Part shown: in pieces, positions 26,009-33,638 of the stretch
Numbering within the stretch: position 1 is the stretch's first letter
How the letters are laid out: every line of letters starts with the position of its first letter
Assembly (NCBI RefSeq): GCF_020911925.1
Contig: NZ_CP087134.1
Coordinates: forward strand, 4,650,001-4,714,000
DNA: 64,000 nucleotides
Origin: Flavobacterium cupriresistens
Lineage (GTDB): Bacteria > Bacteroidota > Bacteroidia > Flavobacteriales > Flavobacteriaceae
Direction of reading: 5' to 3'
Made by a program: the position numbers and the translations under genes
Notes under the pieces: generated by a model
Told to the model about the DNA's origin: nothing
Databases searched by the model: none
What the model saw: only the letters and a program-made list of their open reading frames with translations

Positions 26009-26038
26009 GGCTGATTTATTTTGTAGGTTTATTTTTAA

Positions 26039-26046
26039 CAAATCTA
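26039..26046 (-). promoter_or_regulatory. -7 element TAGATTTG of the left PixA-like gene
   Basis: Exact TAnnTTTG match on the minus strand. The predicted start near 26033 gives a leader of about 25 nt to ATG 26008. Confidence 0.6.
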
Positions 26047-26068
26047 ACTAGAAATTTCTTAGGTGTGA

Positions 26069-26084
26069 TACCCCAAAAGAGGTA
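26069..26084. promoter_or_regulatory. NarL-like 7-2-7 inverted heptamer, left site
   Basis: TACCCCA-AA-AGAGGTA. Against TACYYMT-N2-AKRRGTA the right half matches 7/7 and the left 6/7. Its centre is about 43 bp upstream of the predicted start of the left gene. Confidence 0.5.
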
Positions 26085-26215
26085 TTTGCCAAAATATAGT
26101 ACTTATTCGGTAATCTCCGTTACGAAAGCTTTTTTGCTTCACAAATAACGATACTGCTTTTGGTAATCTATTCCGTATTGTATTACTATAAAAAAGTAGC
26201 ACTTAATTGCCCCGC

Positions 26216-26231
26216 TACCTACTATGGGGTA
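26216..26231. promoter_or_regulatory. NarL-like 7-2-7 inverted heptamer, right site
   Basis: TACCTAC-TA-TGGGGTA matches the NarL-type consensus at 6/7 in each half. It ends 17 bp before the predicted -33 box of the PixA gene. Confidence 0.5.
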
Positions 26232-26248
26232 TTAAAAAAAATCACTCT

Positions 26249-26278
26249 TTTGGCTTACAAATCAGGCTCATAACTTTC
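26249..26278 (+). promoter_or_regulatory. Predicted promoter of the PixA gene
   Basis: TTTG (26249-26252), 18 bp, then TAACTTTC (26271-26278), one base from TAnnTTTG. Predicted leader of about 100 nt to the ATG. Confidence 0.45.
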
Positions 26279-26384
26279 ACAACTTTGTCATGTCTTCAAA
26301 TCAAATATATCGATAACTAAGACAAGGCGTAATCTGAAAAGCCTTCAACAGAGTAGGAAAACAAACCATATAAATTACAAAATC

Positions 26385-26915
26385 ATGGGATTAATTAACA
26401 TTTTAGTAGCAGTAGACGGAACGCAACTGGCAGAACAAGTTGCTAATGGCAAAATCAAGCCAGGGACCAAAACTTCACCAACTTCATTAGGAGCTTGGTC
26501 ACAATCAGATGTGTATATTGCAATGATTTCACAACACAATAATGTTGTAAACAACGAAGGACAGTCTGAATTAAAAATTTCGGCGAATTCCGGCGATACC
26601 GTTCAGTGGGCAATGACCACATTTGGAAATAACGTAGATAATACCGCATTTTTGTATGCAGGATCATTTAGTCCTTCAGGTGCAATTCTTCCAAGCGGAT
26701 TACTTTACTTTAATTCACAGACAGCAGAACATCTTCCAAACAACAGCGGTACTTTGCAAGAGTTTACCAACAATGTATATCTTGCTCAAGGTACAGTTAT
26801 ACAGGTTGGTGTAAAAATCCAGTATACCCTCTCATTTCAGTTGGTAAACAATGCTAATGGAAATGTAATAGGTTACTTTTCATGGGATCCATTCATCGAT
26901 GTAAATCAGGGATAA
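26385..26915 (+). CDS. AidA/PixA family (inclusion-body type) protein
   Basis: 176 residues with no signal peptide. The opening INILVAVDGTQL, the central ISANSGDTVQWAMTTFGNNVDNTAFLYA and the closing GYFSWDPFIDVNQG match the pattern of PixA/AidA family proteins, which are small, soluble and often highly expressed. PixA forms cytoplasmic inclusions in Xenorhabdus and AidA is quorum-regulated in Ralstonia/Burkholderia; the molecular function is unknown. It is divergent from a second, more distant relative with paired NarL-like sites between them, and is followed by a strong terminator. Recognition is from memory of the family rather than a search. Confidence 0.75.
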   Translation: MGLINILVAVDGTQLAEQVANGKIKPGTKTSPTSLGAWSQSDVYIAMISQHNNVVNNEGQSELKISANSGDTVQWAMTTFGNNVDNTAFLYAGSFSPSGAILPSGLLYFNSQTAEHLPNNSGTLQEFTNNVYLAQGTVIQVGVKIQYTLSFQLVNNANGNVIGYFSWDPFIDVNQG

Positions 26916-26947
26916 GAATGCCCCTGAATCAAACCTTTATTACACAA

Positions 26948-26983
26948 AAAAACTTCAATTAGCACTAGCCAATTGAAGTTTTT
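26948..26983 (+). terminator. Strong intrinsic terminator of the PixA gene
   Basis: AAAAACTTCAATT, a 10-base loop, then AATTGAAGTTTTT; a perfect 13-bp stem. Confidence 0.85.
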
Positions 26984-27227
26984 GGTATTTAGAACGGGAC
27001 TTCAACCCGTCTGTCTATCCTTTTTTCCATCAAATACAATTTCTACTAGTAGCCTCTTAATAAATAATTGTGTCCGATCTGACTTCGGGTTTTTGAAAAC
27101 GGATACGGAATATTTATACTAAGCTGTTGCAAAACCTTATAACTTTTGCAAGAAATTCACATTATTCTAATTCCGAAAATAAGGCAGACCTAGTTTGATT
27201 TTAGGTTAATAAAATCAGCCATTTGAA
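26984..27227. other. Spacer with a small hairpin, no gene seen
   Basis: A hairpin ACGGG-acttcaa-CCCGT lies at 26994-27010. No ORF or promoter was recognised in the rest. Confidence 0.4.
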
Positions 27228-27515
27228 TTAATTATTTTTCTCAGAAGTACTTTCACTAACCAAACAATCTATTACATCCATCAAATTATCTCTGGCAAAA
27301 CTTACATCATTGTAGTTATTTGCTTTTCCATTATCAGATTTGATCTGCTCTAAACGCTCTTTTATGATCTTCAAAATTTCCCAGGTCGAAAATTCTTTAG
27401 TATTGGCGCGTCCTTTTAATGTTAGTTTAATCGTTATTTCTTCCTGCTCCGTTCCTCCAAAACCAACAACGTTTTTTCTCTCTATTAATTCTGCTGTTTC
27501 TGTGAAAAATTTCAT
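27228..27515 (-). CDS. Small uncharacterised protein
   Basis: 95 residues, mixed charge, no signal peptide or membrane segment. Pattern: beta-like first half (EITIKLTLKG), helical middle (TWEILKIIKERLEQIKS) and an acidic Ser-rich tail. I do not recognise a family. It stands alone between two terminators. Codon use looks ordinary and the start ATG is the only in-frame choice, so a real small gene is likely. Confidence 0.6.
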   Translation of the reverse strand: MKFFTETAELIERKNVVGFGGTEQEEITIKLTLKGRANTKEFSTWEILKIIKERLEQIKSDNGKANNYNDVSFARDNLMDVIDCLVSESTSEKNN

Positions 27516-27638
27516 GATTTTTTGCTTTTAGTTGTTATCCCTTTTTTATGTACACTATAAATTTAGCTTTTATTTTCAACACTATAATTGATAACCCGTT
27601 TTTTATCAAAACATTAGCATTAAATTTTAAAACAAAAA

Positions 27639-27679
27639 AAAATCCAAATCCCAATAAATAAATTTGGAATTTGGATTTT
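27639..27679 (-). terminator. Terminator of the SIMPL-domain gene
   Basis: AAAATCCAAATCCCAA against TTTGGAATTTGGATTTT, a long stem with one mismatch about 24 bp after the stop. Confidence 0.8.
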
Positions 27680-27702
27680 AAAATATTGAAATTTAGTCTG
27701 AT

Positions 27703-28398
27703 TTAGTCCAGAATAAAACTAACTGTTACGTTTGCTGTAATTTCGATTTCACCAATTGCAAGAGTTTCATTTGAAGCTCCTCCCATTGCATCTGCAGACT
27801 CTGACTTTCTCATCGCTGCATACATAGGTTGTGGACGGTAGATTTGTGAATTATCAGAAATTGTAATTGCCTTACCTACTTTTTGACCCAAAACAGATAC
27901 ATAATCTTCTGCTTTTGCTTTAGCATCTTTAATCGCCAATTTTCTAGCTTCTGATTCGTGTTGCGCTAATTTAGAAGATTCAAAAGAAACGTTATCTAAA
28001 CGATTAATTCCTTGTTGAACCAAACCTTCCATTAACTCATCGTATTTAGACAAATCTTTTAATACAATTTCTACAGTCTGATTGGCATTGTAACTTGTTT
28101 TCTTTTTCTCGTAATCGTATTGTGGATTAAGAGCTACTTGTTTTGTTTTGAAATCTGCTGTTGGAATATTCATTTTTTTAATGAATTTTAAAACCGCGTC
28201 CATTTTTTCGTCATTTTGCTTTTTGACATCCTTAGCATTATTCCCTTTTGTTTCAACCGTAGCTGAAATACAAACCTGATCGGGTGCTACTTTTACTTTT
28301 CCTTCCCCATTTACATTGATTTGAGGAATTTGTTTGGTTTCTTGGCCGTAAGACATAGTCATAAACATAATTGTTAATAATAATACTAGTTTCTTCAT
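27703..28398 (-). CDS. SIMPL (DUF541/YggE-like) domain exported protein
   Basis: 231 residues. A signal peptide (MKKLVLLLTIMFMTMSYGQ) is followed by a SIMPL domain with PQINVNGEGKVKVAPDQVCISATVET, a helical stretch, EARKLAIKDAKAKAEDYVSVLGQKVGKAITI, and a final beta strand NVTVSFILD. Family members are periplasmic or secreted, and E. coli YggE has been linked to oxidative stress. It lies 52 bp downstream of the rhomboid gene on the same strand and may share its transcript. Confidence 0.87.
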   Translation of the reverse strand: MKKLVLLLTIMFMTMSYGQETKQIPQINVNGEGKVKVAPDQVCISATVETKGNNAKDVKKQNDEKMDAVLKFIKKMNIPTADFKTKQVALNPQYDYEKKKTSYNANQTVEIVLKDLSKYDELMEGLVQQGINRLDNVSFESSKLAQHESEARKLAIKDAKAKAEDYVSVLGQKVGKAITISDNSQIYRPQPMYAAMRKSESADAMGGASNETLAIGEIEITANVTVSFILD

Positions 28399-28450
28399 TT
28401 TCGTGATTTTTAAATTATTTGTTAATTGCTTTTCAAAAGTTGTGCCAGCT

Positions 28451-29089
28451 TTACAGCTTTCCTAATTTTGCCATTCCAAAAAGTACTATAATCGGAATTG
28501 CCAACAAAATAACCATTAGCGTATGATCTACTAATAAAGCAGGTTCTTTTATTAAAGTGATTAAATAACCGCCTACTGCACCTCCAAAATGAGCCGTATG
28601 TCCGATGTTATCATTCTTGGCCTTCATTCCATAAATTGAATATAATAAATATAAAATTCCAAAAAGATAAGCCGGTACAGGAATCACAAAAAAGATTCCC
28701 AACATCATATCCGGCTGTAATAAAATCGCAGAGTACAAAACACCCGTTACTGCTCCCGAGGCACCAACGGCACGGTAACTGTAATCGTTTTTATGAAACA
28801 ACATGGTAAGTAAACTTCCGAAAATTAAACTTCCAAAATAAACTAAGATAAAAGAAAAATTGCCTAACCAATTTAAAACTACAGGAGCGAAAAACCAAAG
28901 TGTAAGCATGTTAAAAATCAAATGCATCATATCGGCATGTAAAAAACCTGATGAAAGCATTCTGATTTGCTCTCCGGAACGAATACTTCCGACGTGAAAT
29001 TCGTATTTTCTAAAAAATGCAAAATCATTAAACCCCTTGTAACTTATTAGTACGTTGGCAACTATTATCCCAATCAAAATGGTATTCAT
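28451..29089 (-). CDS. Rhomboid-family intramembrane serine protease
   Basis: 212 residues with about six membrane helices. Catalytic Ser is in VGASGAVTGV (about residue 110) and catalytic His in GHTAHFGGAVGGY (about 166). The HLIFNMLTLWFF segment of helix 2 supplies the usual His/Asn oxyanion residues. It cleaves membrane proteins within the bilayer; the substrate is unknown. It is divergent from the acyltransferase gene at 29202. Confidence 0.92.
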   Translation of the reverse strand: MNTILIGIIVANVLISYKGFNDFAFFRKYEFHVGSIRSGEQIRMLSSGFLHADMMHLIFNMLTLWFFAPVVLNWLGNFSFILVYFGSLIFGSLLTMLFHKNDYSYRAVGASGAVTGVLYSAILLQPDMMLGIFFVIPVPAYLFGILYLLYSIYGMKAKNDNIGHTAHFGGAVGGYLITLIKEPALLVDHTLMVILLAIPIIVLFGMAKLGKL

Positions 29090-29179
29090 AAAAAATGTTT
29101 ATTGTGAAATGTAAATATAATCATTCTTCAACATAAGTGAGTAAGAAACCAAAATATCGGTCGTTATTCATTTTTCTTT

Positions 29180-29187
29180 TATATTTG
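29180..29187 (+). promoter_or_regulatory. -7 element TATATTTG of the acyltransferase gene
   Basis: Exact TAnnTTTG match 14 bp before the ATG at 29202, implying a very short leader. No good -33 box seen. Confidence 0.5.
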
Positions 29188-29201
29188 TAAAAAAAAATTA
29201 C

Positions 29202-30077
29202 ATGCAATTCCTCGTTTATATTTTAGCCTATCCTATTCTTTGGCTTATCTCTATACTTCCTTTTCGAATCTTTTATTGGTTTTCTGATTTTGTATTCTTT
29301 CTGGTCTATTATGTTTTAGGATACAGAAGAAAAGTGGTTCGCGAGAATCTGGCTTTAGCATTACCCCATTTAAGTGATGTGGAAAGAAAAGTAATCGAAA
29401 AGAAATTTTATCAGCACATGTGCGATATGTTTCTTGAAATGATCAAAACCATGAGCATTTCTCCTGAAGAAATGGAGAAAAGGTTTACCGTAACCAATAT
29501 GGAAGTCATTAGAGAATATGAAAAAAAGGGCAAAAGTGCCATTTTGGTCACGTCTCATTATGCCAGTTTTGAATGGATTCTGACGATTAACAAAAAATTA
29601 CTCTTTAAAGGTGTCGGTGTTTATAAAAAAATCGCCAATCCATACTTTGATAAACTGGTTCGAAAAATCAGATCTAAATACGATACTGAATTAGTAGAAA
29701 CCCGAAAAACAATTCCGCTTATGGCCCAAAACCAGAGAGACGGAATTCTGAGTCTTTATGGTTTGGCAAGTGATCAGTCACCAAAATTGGATCGTATTTT
29801 TCACTCGAGTTCTTTTATGGGAATTGAAGTTCCTGTTCACACCGGATCAGAAATGCTGGCTAAAAAATACGATTTAAGCGTTATTTTCTTCAAAGTAAAA
29901 AAGATAAAACGTGGGTATTACGAAGGTACTTTCATTCCGATCTGCGACAATCCACGGGATTATGAAGACTTCAAAGTCACAGAAATGTATCTGGAAGAAG
30001 TAGAAAAACAAATTCTTGAAGCTCCGGAATATTATTTGTGGACACACAAAAGATGGAAACATAGGGTTGAGAGATAA
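29202..30077 (+). CDS. Lysophospholipid/lipid A-type acyltransferase (LpxL/HtrB family)
   Basis: 291 residues. An N-terminal membrane anchor (about 5-45) is followed by the acyltransferase motif HYASFEW (HX4E, about residue 118). In this family it transfers an acyl chain from acyl-ACP to a lipid A precursor, or in Bacteroidota also to other lipids, at the inner membrane. It is a single-gene unit closed by a strong terminator. Specificity cannot be read from the sequence. Confidence 0.87.
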   Translation: MQFLVYILAYPILWLISILPFRIFYWFSDFVFFLVYYVLGYRRKVVRENLALALPHLSDVERKVIEKKFYQHMCDMFLEMIKTMSISPEEMEKRFTVTNMEVIREYEKKGKSAILVTSHYASFEWILTINKKLLFKGVGVYKKIANPYFDKLVRKIRSKYDTELVETRKTIPLMAQNQRDGILSLYGLASDQSPKLDRIFHSSSFMGIEVPVHTGSEMLAKKYDLSVIFFKVKKIKRGYYEGTFIPICDNPRDYEDFKVTEMYLEEVEKQILEAPEYYLWTHKRWKHRVER

Positions 30078-30092
30078 TCTTCTCTAAAGTAT

Positions 30093-30125
30093 AAATCCAA
30101 AAAACGATATTTGTTTTTTGGATTT
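30093..30125 (+). terminator. Terminator of the acyltransferase gene
   Basis: AAATCCAAAAAAC, loop GATATTT, then GTTTTTTGGATTT and further T; perfect stem 16 bp after the stop. Confidence 0.85.
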
Positions 30126-30200
30126 TTTTTTTGAAATTTACTGATAGCGCAGAATTTAGATTTAGGAAAAACATTGAAGTCTTAGGTCAATAATTTTCTT

Positions 30201-30230
30201 CACCATATAAGTAATGTAAGCACATTTGAG
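30201..30230. repeat. Short dispersed repeat, copy 1
   Basis: ATAAGTAATGTAAGC followed by ACATTTGAG. A second copy with two mismatches over 27 bp lies at 42215-42242. Both follow the word ttcttnacca. The rest of the gap 30126-30378 shows no gene. Confidence 0.65.
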
Positions 30231-30378
30231 TTTTTTCTTTGGCTAGTCGATCCTAAACAACGGAAAGTTTATTGTTTCGATATCTCCACTATTTTTACAT
30301 GAACCTTTTGCACACAACACTAAAAAAAGTAACAAAAGTTTGATTTTCAATACTAATAGAAGTAAAAACTCTAAACAC

Positions 30379-31116
30379 ATGAAAAAACCACTGTTCATTT
30401 TACTAGCCATTTTTGGAACCTTTGTTCAACTTCATAGCCAAGAAAAGCCTCTAAGTCCATTAAATAATCCCGCCGACAAAAGTCTTCTCAAGTCTGAAAC
30501 TTCAGAAATGAATTGGTTTATGCTTAAGGATACTCTTAAAGTACAAATAGGAAAGGTACAAACCCAAATTCAGAAAAAGAAAGAGAAAATCTACATTATC
30601 ACAACAGTAGATATGAAACAATCAACTACAAAATGGGTTGATAGCACCATTGTTGAAACACAAAACTTTAAACCGGTCTATCATTCCTCCTTTAATCAAC
30701 AAAGAGACATGGTATTGAAATTTGGAAAAAAAATCACGGGATATTACTTAGACAAAAAAACAGGAACTAAAACAAACATTTCCGAAGAAGTACATAAGCC
30801 TTTTTTTGACAGTAATTTCTATCCACAATTGATACGATTACTTCCTTTGAAAGAAGGTTATTCAAACACCATTTCGATTTTTGATTATAATCCTGCAGCC
30901 AAAATTGGAGCTATTAACGCAACAATTAAAAATACTCAAGAGACAACTATCACTTTTAAAGGACAGAAAAAACAAGTCTGGAAAGTTGAAACCACTGATG
31001 ATATTTCAAATAACACGGCTATAAGTACCTATTATATCGACAAATCGACAAGAGAAATATTGAAACAGGAAATCGATTTTGGTGGTAGAAAAATGTTAAT
31101 GGAATTGGTAGATTAG
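30379..31116 (+). CDS. Exported protein, DUF3108-like
   Basis: About 245 residues from ATG 30379. The upstream in-frame ATG at 30340 would put a polar extension before the signal peptide MKKPLFILLAIFGTFVQLHSQ. The mature part is mostly beta, with FKPVYHSSFNQQRDMVLKF and the closing STYYIDKSTREILKQEIDFG pattern seen in DUF3108 proteins of Bacteroidota. It is probably periplasmic; no enzyme motif is visible. Confidence 0.65.
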   Translation: MKKPLFILLAIFGTFVQLHSQEKPLSPLNNPADKSLLKSETSEMNWFMLKDTLKVQIGKVQTQIQKKKEKIYIITTVDMKQSTTKWVDSTIVETQNFKPVYHSSFNQQRDMVLKFGKKITGYYLDKKTGTKTNISEEVHKPFFDSNFYPQLIRLLPLKEGYSNTISIFDYNPAAKIGAINATIKNTQETTITFKGQKKQVWKVETTDDISNNTAISTYYIDKSTREILKQEIDFGGRKMLMELVD

Positions 31117-31164
31117 GCCTTACTGATTAAAAGGCTTAAACGCAAAGTTAGCAAGGAACACAAA

Positions 31165-31287
31165 GATTTGTTCTCTTTAAAAAAGACATATGAATCTATC
31201 GATGAAAATAAAAAAATATACGAACGCTTAGTTCAAGTGGAAAAAGATAAAGTTGAATATTTAGAGAAATTACTAAAAGCCAAATAA
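31165..31287 (+). pseudogene. C-terminal gene remnant
   Basis: An open frame without a start codon encodes EHKDLFSLKKTYESIDENKK then IYERLVQVEKDKVEYLEKLLKAK and a TAA at 31285. The coiled-coil ending resembles the C-terminal tail of some Bacteroidota helix-turn-helix (Xre-type) regulators. The DNA just upstream ('cgcaaagttagcaagg') looks like intergenic flavobacterial repeat, so the 5' part of the gene appears lost. Family assignment is tentative. Confidence 0.4.
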
Positions 31288-31315
31288 ACTTTTATAAAAG
31301 ATATTAATTCAAACT

Positions 31316-31345
31316 AAAAAGGCTGCCCTTTCGGACAGCCTTTTT
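31316..31345. terminator. Bidirectional terminator
   Basis: AAAAAGGCTGCCC, TTTC loop, GGACAGCCTTTTT; stem with one mismatch between the convergent remnant and glmM. Confidence 0.8.
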
Positions 31346-31457
31346 GTTGTTTTATTGGGTTTTGTCACAAGGATAAAACTCAAAATTCACACAGATTTTC
31401 AGATTTATGTACGTTTATTGTCTTCAAAATCTTATCTCTAAATCTTCAAAAAAGAAA

Positions 31458-32846
31458 TTAAATCCCTGCAATAGCCTTAATCTCATCAATAATTCGAAGC
31501 GCTAAAACGTCTGCTTTTTCCTGAGACGGAGCTTCTGTGTAAATACGAATAATAGGTTCTGTATTTGATTTTCTTAAATGTACCCATTCGGTCGCAAAAT
31601 CAATTTTTACACCGTCGATTGTTGAGATATCTTCGCTTTTGTATTTTTCTGTCATGGCTACTAAAATCGCATCAACATCAATTTGTGGTGTTAATTCGAT
31701 TTTATTTTTACTCATATAATACTCCGGATATGAAGCACGCAATGCTGAAACTGACATCTTTTTATTTGCCAAATGCGTTAAAAATAAAGCCACACCAACC
31801 AAGCTGTCACGCCCGTAATGTGATTCCGGATAGATAATTCCACCGTTACCTTCACCACCAATAATAGCATTATTTTTCTTCATCAATTCAACCACATTCA
31901 CCTCACCTACTGCGCTCGCTTCGTAGTTTCCTTTGTGTCCTACTGTTACATCACGCAAAGCACGTGAAGAAGACATATTTGACACTGTATTTCCGGGAGT
32001 TTTACTCAATACATAATCTGCACAAGCTACCAATGTATATTCTTCTCCAAACATTTCTCCGTCCTCACAAATAAATGCCAGACGATCCACATCTGGATCA
32101 ACTACAACTCCTAAATGGGCTTTTTCTTTTACAACCAATTCTGAAATATCGGTTAAATGTTCTTTTAAAGGTTCCGGATTATGAGGGAAATGTCCGTTTG
32201 GTTCGCAGTATAATTTTACTACTTCAACGCCCATTAATTCTAACAATTTAGGAATAATAATTCCCCCTGACGAATTTACTCCATCAACAACTACTTTAAA
32301 TTTTGCCACTTTTACTGCTTCAACATCAACTAAAGGCAAATTTAAAACCTCGTCGATGTGAATATCCATATAAGCATCATTGATCGTAATTTCTCCCAGA
32401 TTATCCACATCTGAAAAATCGAAAGCTTCTGCCTCGGCAATTTCAAGAATTTTAGCTCCTTCTGCTCCGCTTAAGAATTCTCCTTTTTCATTCAATAATT
32501 TCAATGCATTCCATTGTTTTGGATTGTGAGAAGCCGTCAGGATAATCCCACCGTCTGCTTTTTCCAAAGGCACAGCAACTTCTACAGTTGGCGTAGTGGA
32601 AAGTCCAAGGTCAATTACATTAATTCCTAAACCAATTAAGGTATTTACTACGAGATTATGAATCATTGGACCAGAAATTCTGGCGTCACGACCAATTACA
32701 ACTGTTAATTTTTCTTTTGAAGTATTATTTTTAAGAAAGGTTCCGTAAGCCGAAGCAAACTTTACCGCATCAACAGGAGTCAGGTTGTCTCCCACTTTTC
32801 CTCCAATGGTTCCACGTATACCTGAGATAGATTTTATTAAAGTCAT
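31458..32846 (-). CDS. glmM: Phosphoglucosamine mutase
   Basis: 462 residues of the alpha-D-phosphohexomutase family. The catalytic serine loop is TASHNPKQWNALK (Ser about 103), the metal loop DPDVDRLAF, the sugar loop GGEGNGGIIYPESHYGRDS, and the phosphate-binding loop RKSNTEPIIRIYTEA near the end. It converts glucosamine-6-phosphate to glucosamine-1-phosphate for UDP-GlcNAc and so for peptidoglycan and lipid A. Phosphomannomutase is the alternative, since the family overlaps. It is monocistronic here. Confidence 0.85.
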   Translation of the reverse strand: MTLIKSISGIRGTIGGKVGDNLTPVDAVKFASAYGTFLKNNTSKEKLTVVIGRDARISGPMIHNLVVNTLIGLGINVIDLGLSTTPTVEVAVPLEKADGGIILTASHNPKQWNALKLLNEKGEFLSGAEGAKILEIAEAEAFDFSDVDNLGEITINDAYMDIHIDEVLNLPLVDVEAVKVAKFKVVVDGVNSSGGIIIPKLLELMGVEVVKLYCEPNGHFPHNPEPLKEHLTDISELVVKEKAHLGVVVDPDVDRLAFICEDGEMFGEEYTLVACADYVLSKTPGNTVSNMSSSRALRDVTVGHKGNYEASAVGEVNVVELMKKNNAIIGGEGNGGIIYPESHYGRDSLVGVALFLTHLANKKMSVSALRASYPEYYMSKNKIELTPQIDVDAILVAMTEKYKSEDISTIDGVKIDFATEWVHLRKSNTEPIIRIYTEAPSQEKADVLALRIIDEIKAIAGI

Positions 32847-33053
32847 TTTTTTGAGATATGGTTATTTATTACAAATATAAAAAAGTTGCCGAGTAACTAA
32901 GATGCTTAAGTGCTAAGATTTTAAAATAATATTAAAGCATCCTTACTATTACATACTAAGTTTTATAACAAAATGATTTAAAAAGTTTTTATACATTTAC
33001 TAAAATAAACGTATCGCTTTCGAAACATCGAAATGATACTAACTCAAAAAAGC

Positions 33054-33638
33054 ATGAATTTCCTAGCACACATTTATCTGTCAGGAGACAATGATTTAAT
33101 AAAAATCGGCAATTTTATGGCCGATGGAATTCGTGGAAAACAATTTGAACATTTTCCGGAGGATGTCCAAAAAGGAATTATCCTGCACCGATCGATTGAT
33201 ACTTATACCGATTCGCATACTGTTTTCAGACAGAGTACCAAAAGGTTACATGACAAATACCACCATTACTCGGGTGTGATTGTAGACATTGTTTACGATC
33301 ATTTTTTAGCCAAAAACTGGACGAAATATTCAGATGAAAAACTGGAAACTTTCATTAACCGATTTTATCGATCGTTACACGAAAACTATGCTATTCTCAC
33401 TGAAAAAACGCAGGATCTAATGCCTTATATGATTCAGAGAAACTGGCTTTTAAGTTATCAGACGGTTGAAGGAATCCATCAGATTTTAACCCAAATGGAC
33501 CGAAGGTCAAAAAACGAATCAAAAATGCAGTATGCCAGTGCCGAATTAAAAGAATTTTATACTGAATTCGAGCAGGAATTTACGCTCTTTTTTGAAGATA
33601 TAAAAGAACATTCAAAACAAAAATTACTCTTATTATGA
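33054..33638 (+). CDS. Acyl carrier protein phosphodiesterase (AcpH-like)
   Basis: About 194 residues from ATG 33054; MNFLAHIYLSGD is the standard opening of the family, so the ATG at 33033 is unlikely. Metal-binding HD-type features are FMADGIRGK, ILHRSIDTYTDSH and IVDIVYDHFLAKNW. The family removes 4'-phosphopantetheine from ACP. Its stop overlaps the start of ggt by 4 bp (ATGA), so the two are translationally coupled. A role in recycling the local NRPS carrier is not implied by position. Confidence 0.85.
   Translation: MNFLAHIYLSGDNDLIKIGNFMADGIRGKQFEHFPEDVQKGIILHRSIDTYTDSHTVFRQSTKRLHDKYHHYSGVIVDIVYDHFLAKNWTKYSDEKLETFINRFYRSLHENYAILTEKTQDLMPYMIQRNWLLSYQTVEGIHQILTQMDRRSKNESKMQYASAELKEFYTEFEQEFTLFFEDIKEHSKQKLLLL

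Noticed and set aside
33054..33638. AcpH as part of the NRPS system
   Set aside because: It lies 16 kb away, is coupled to ggt, and is a common housekeeping gene; nothing ties it to the peptide cluster.
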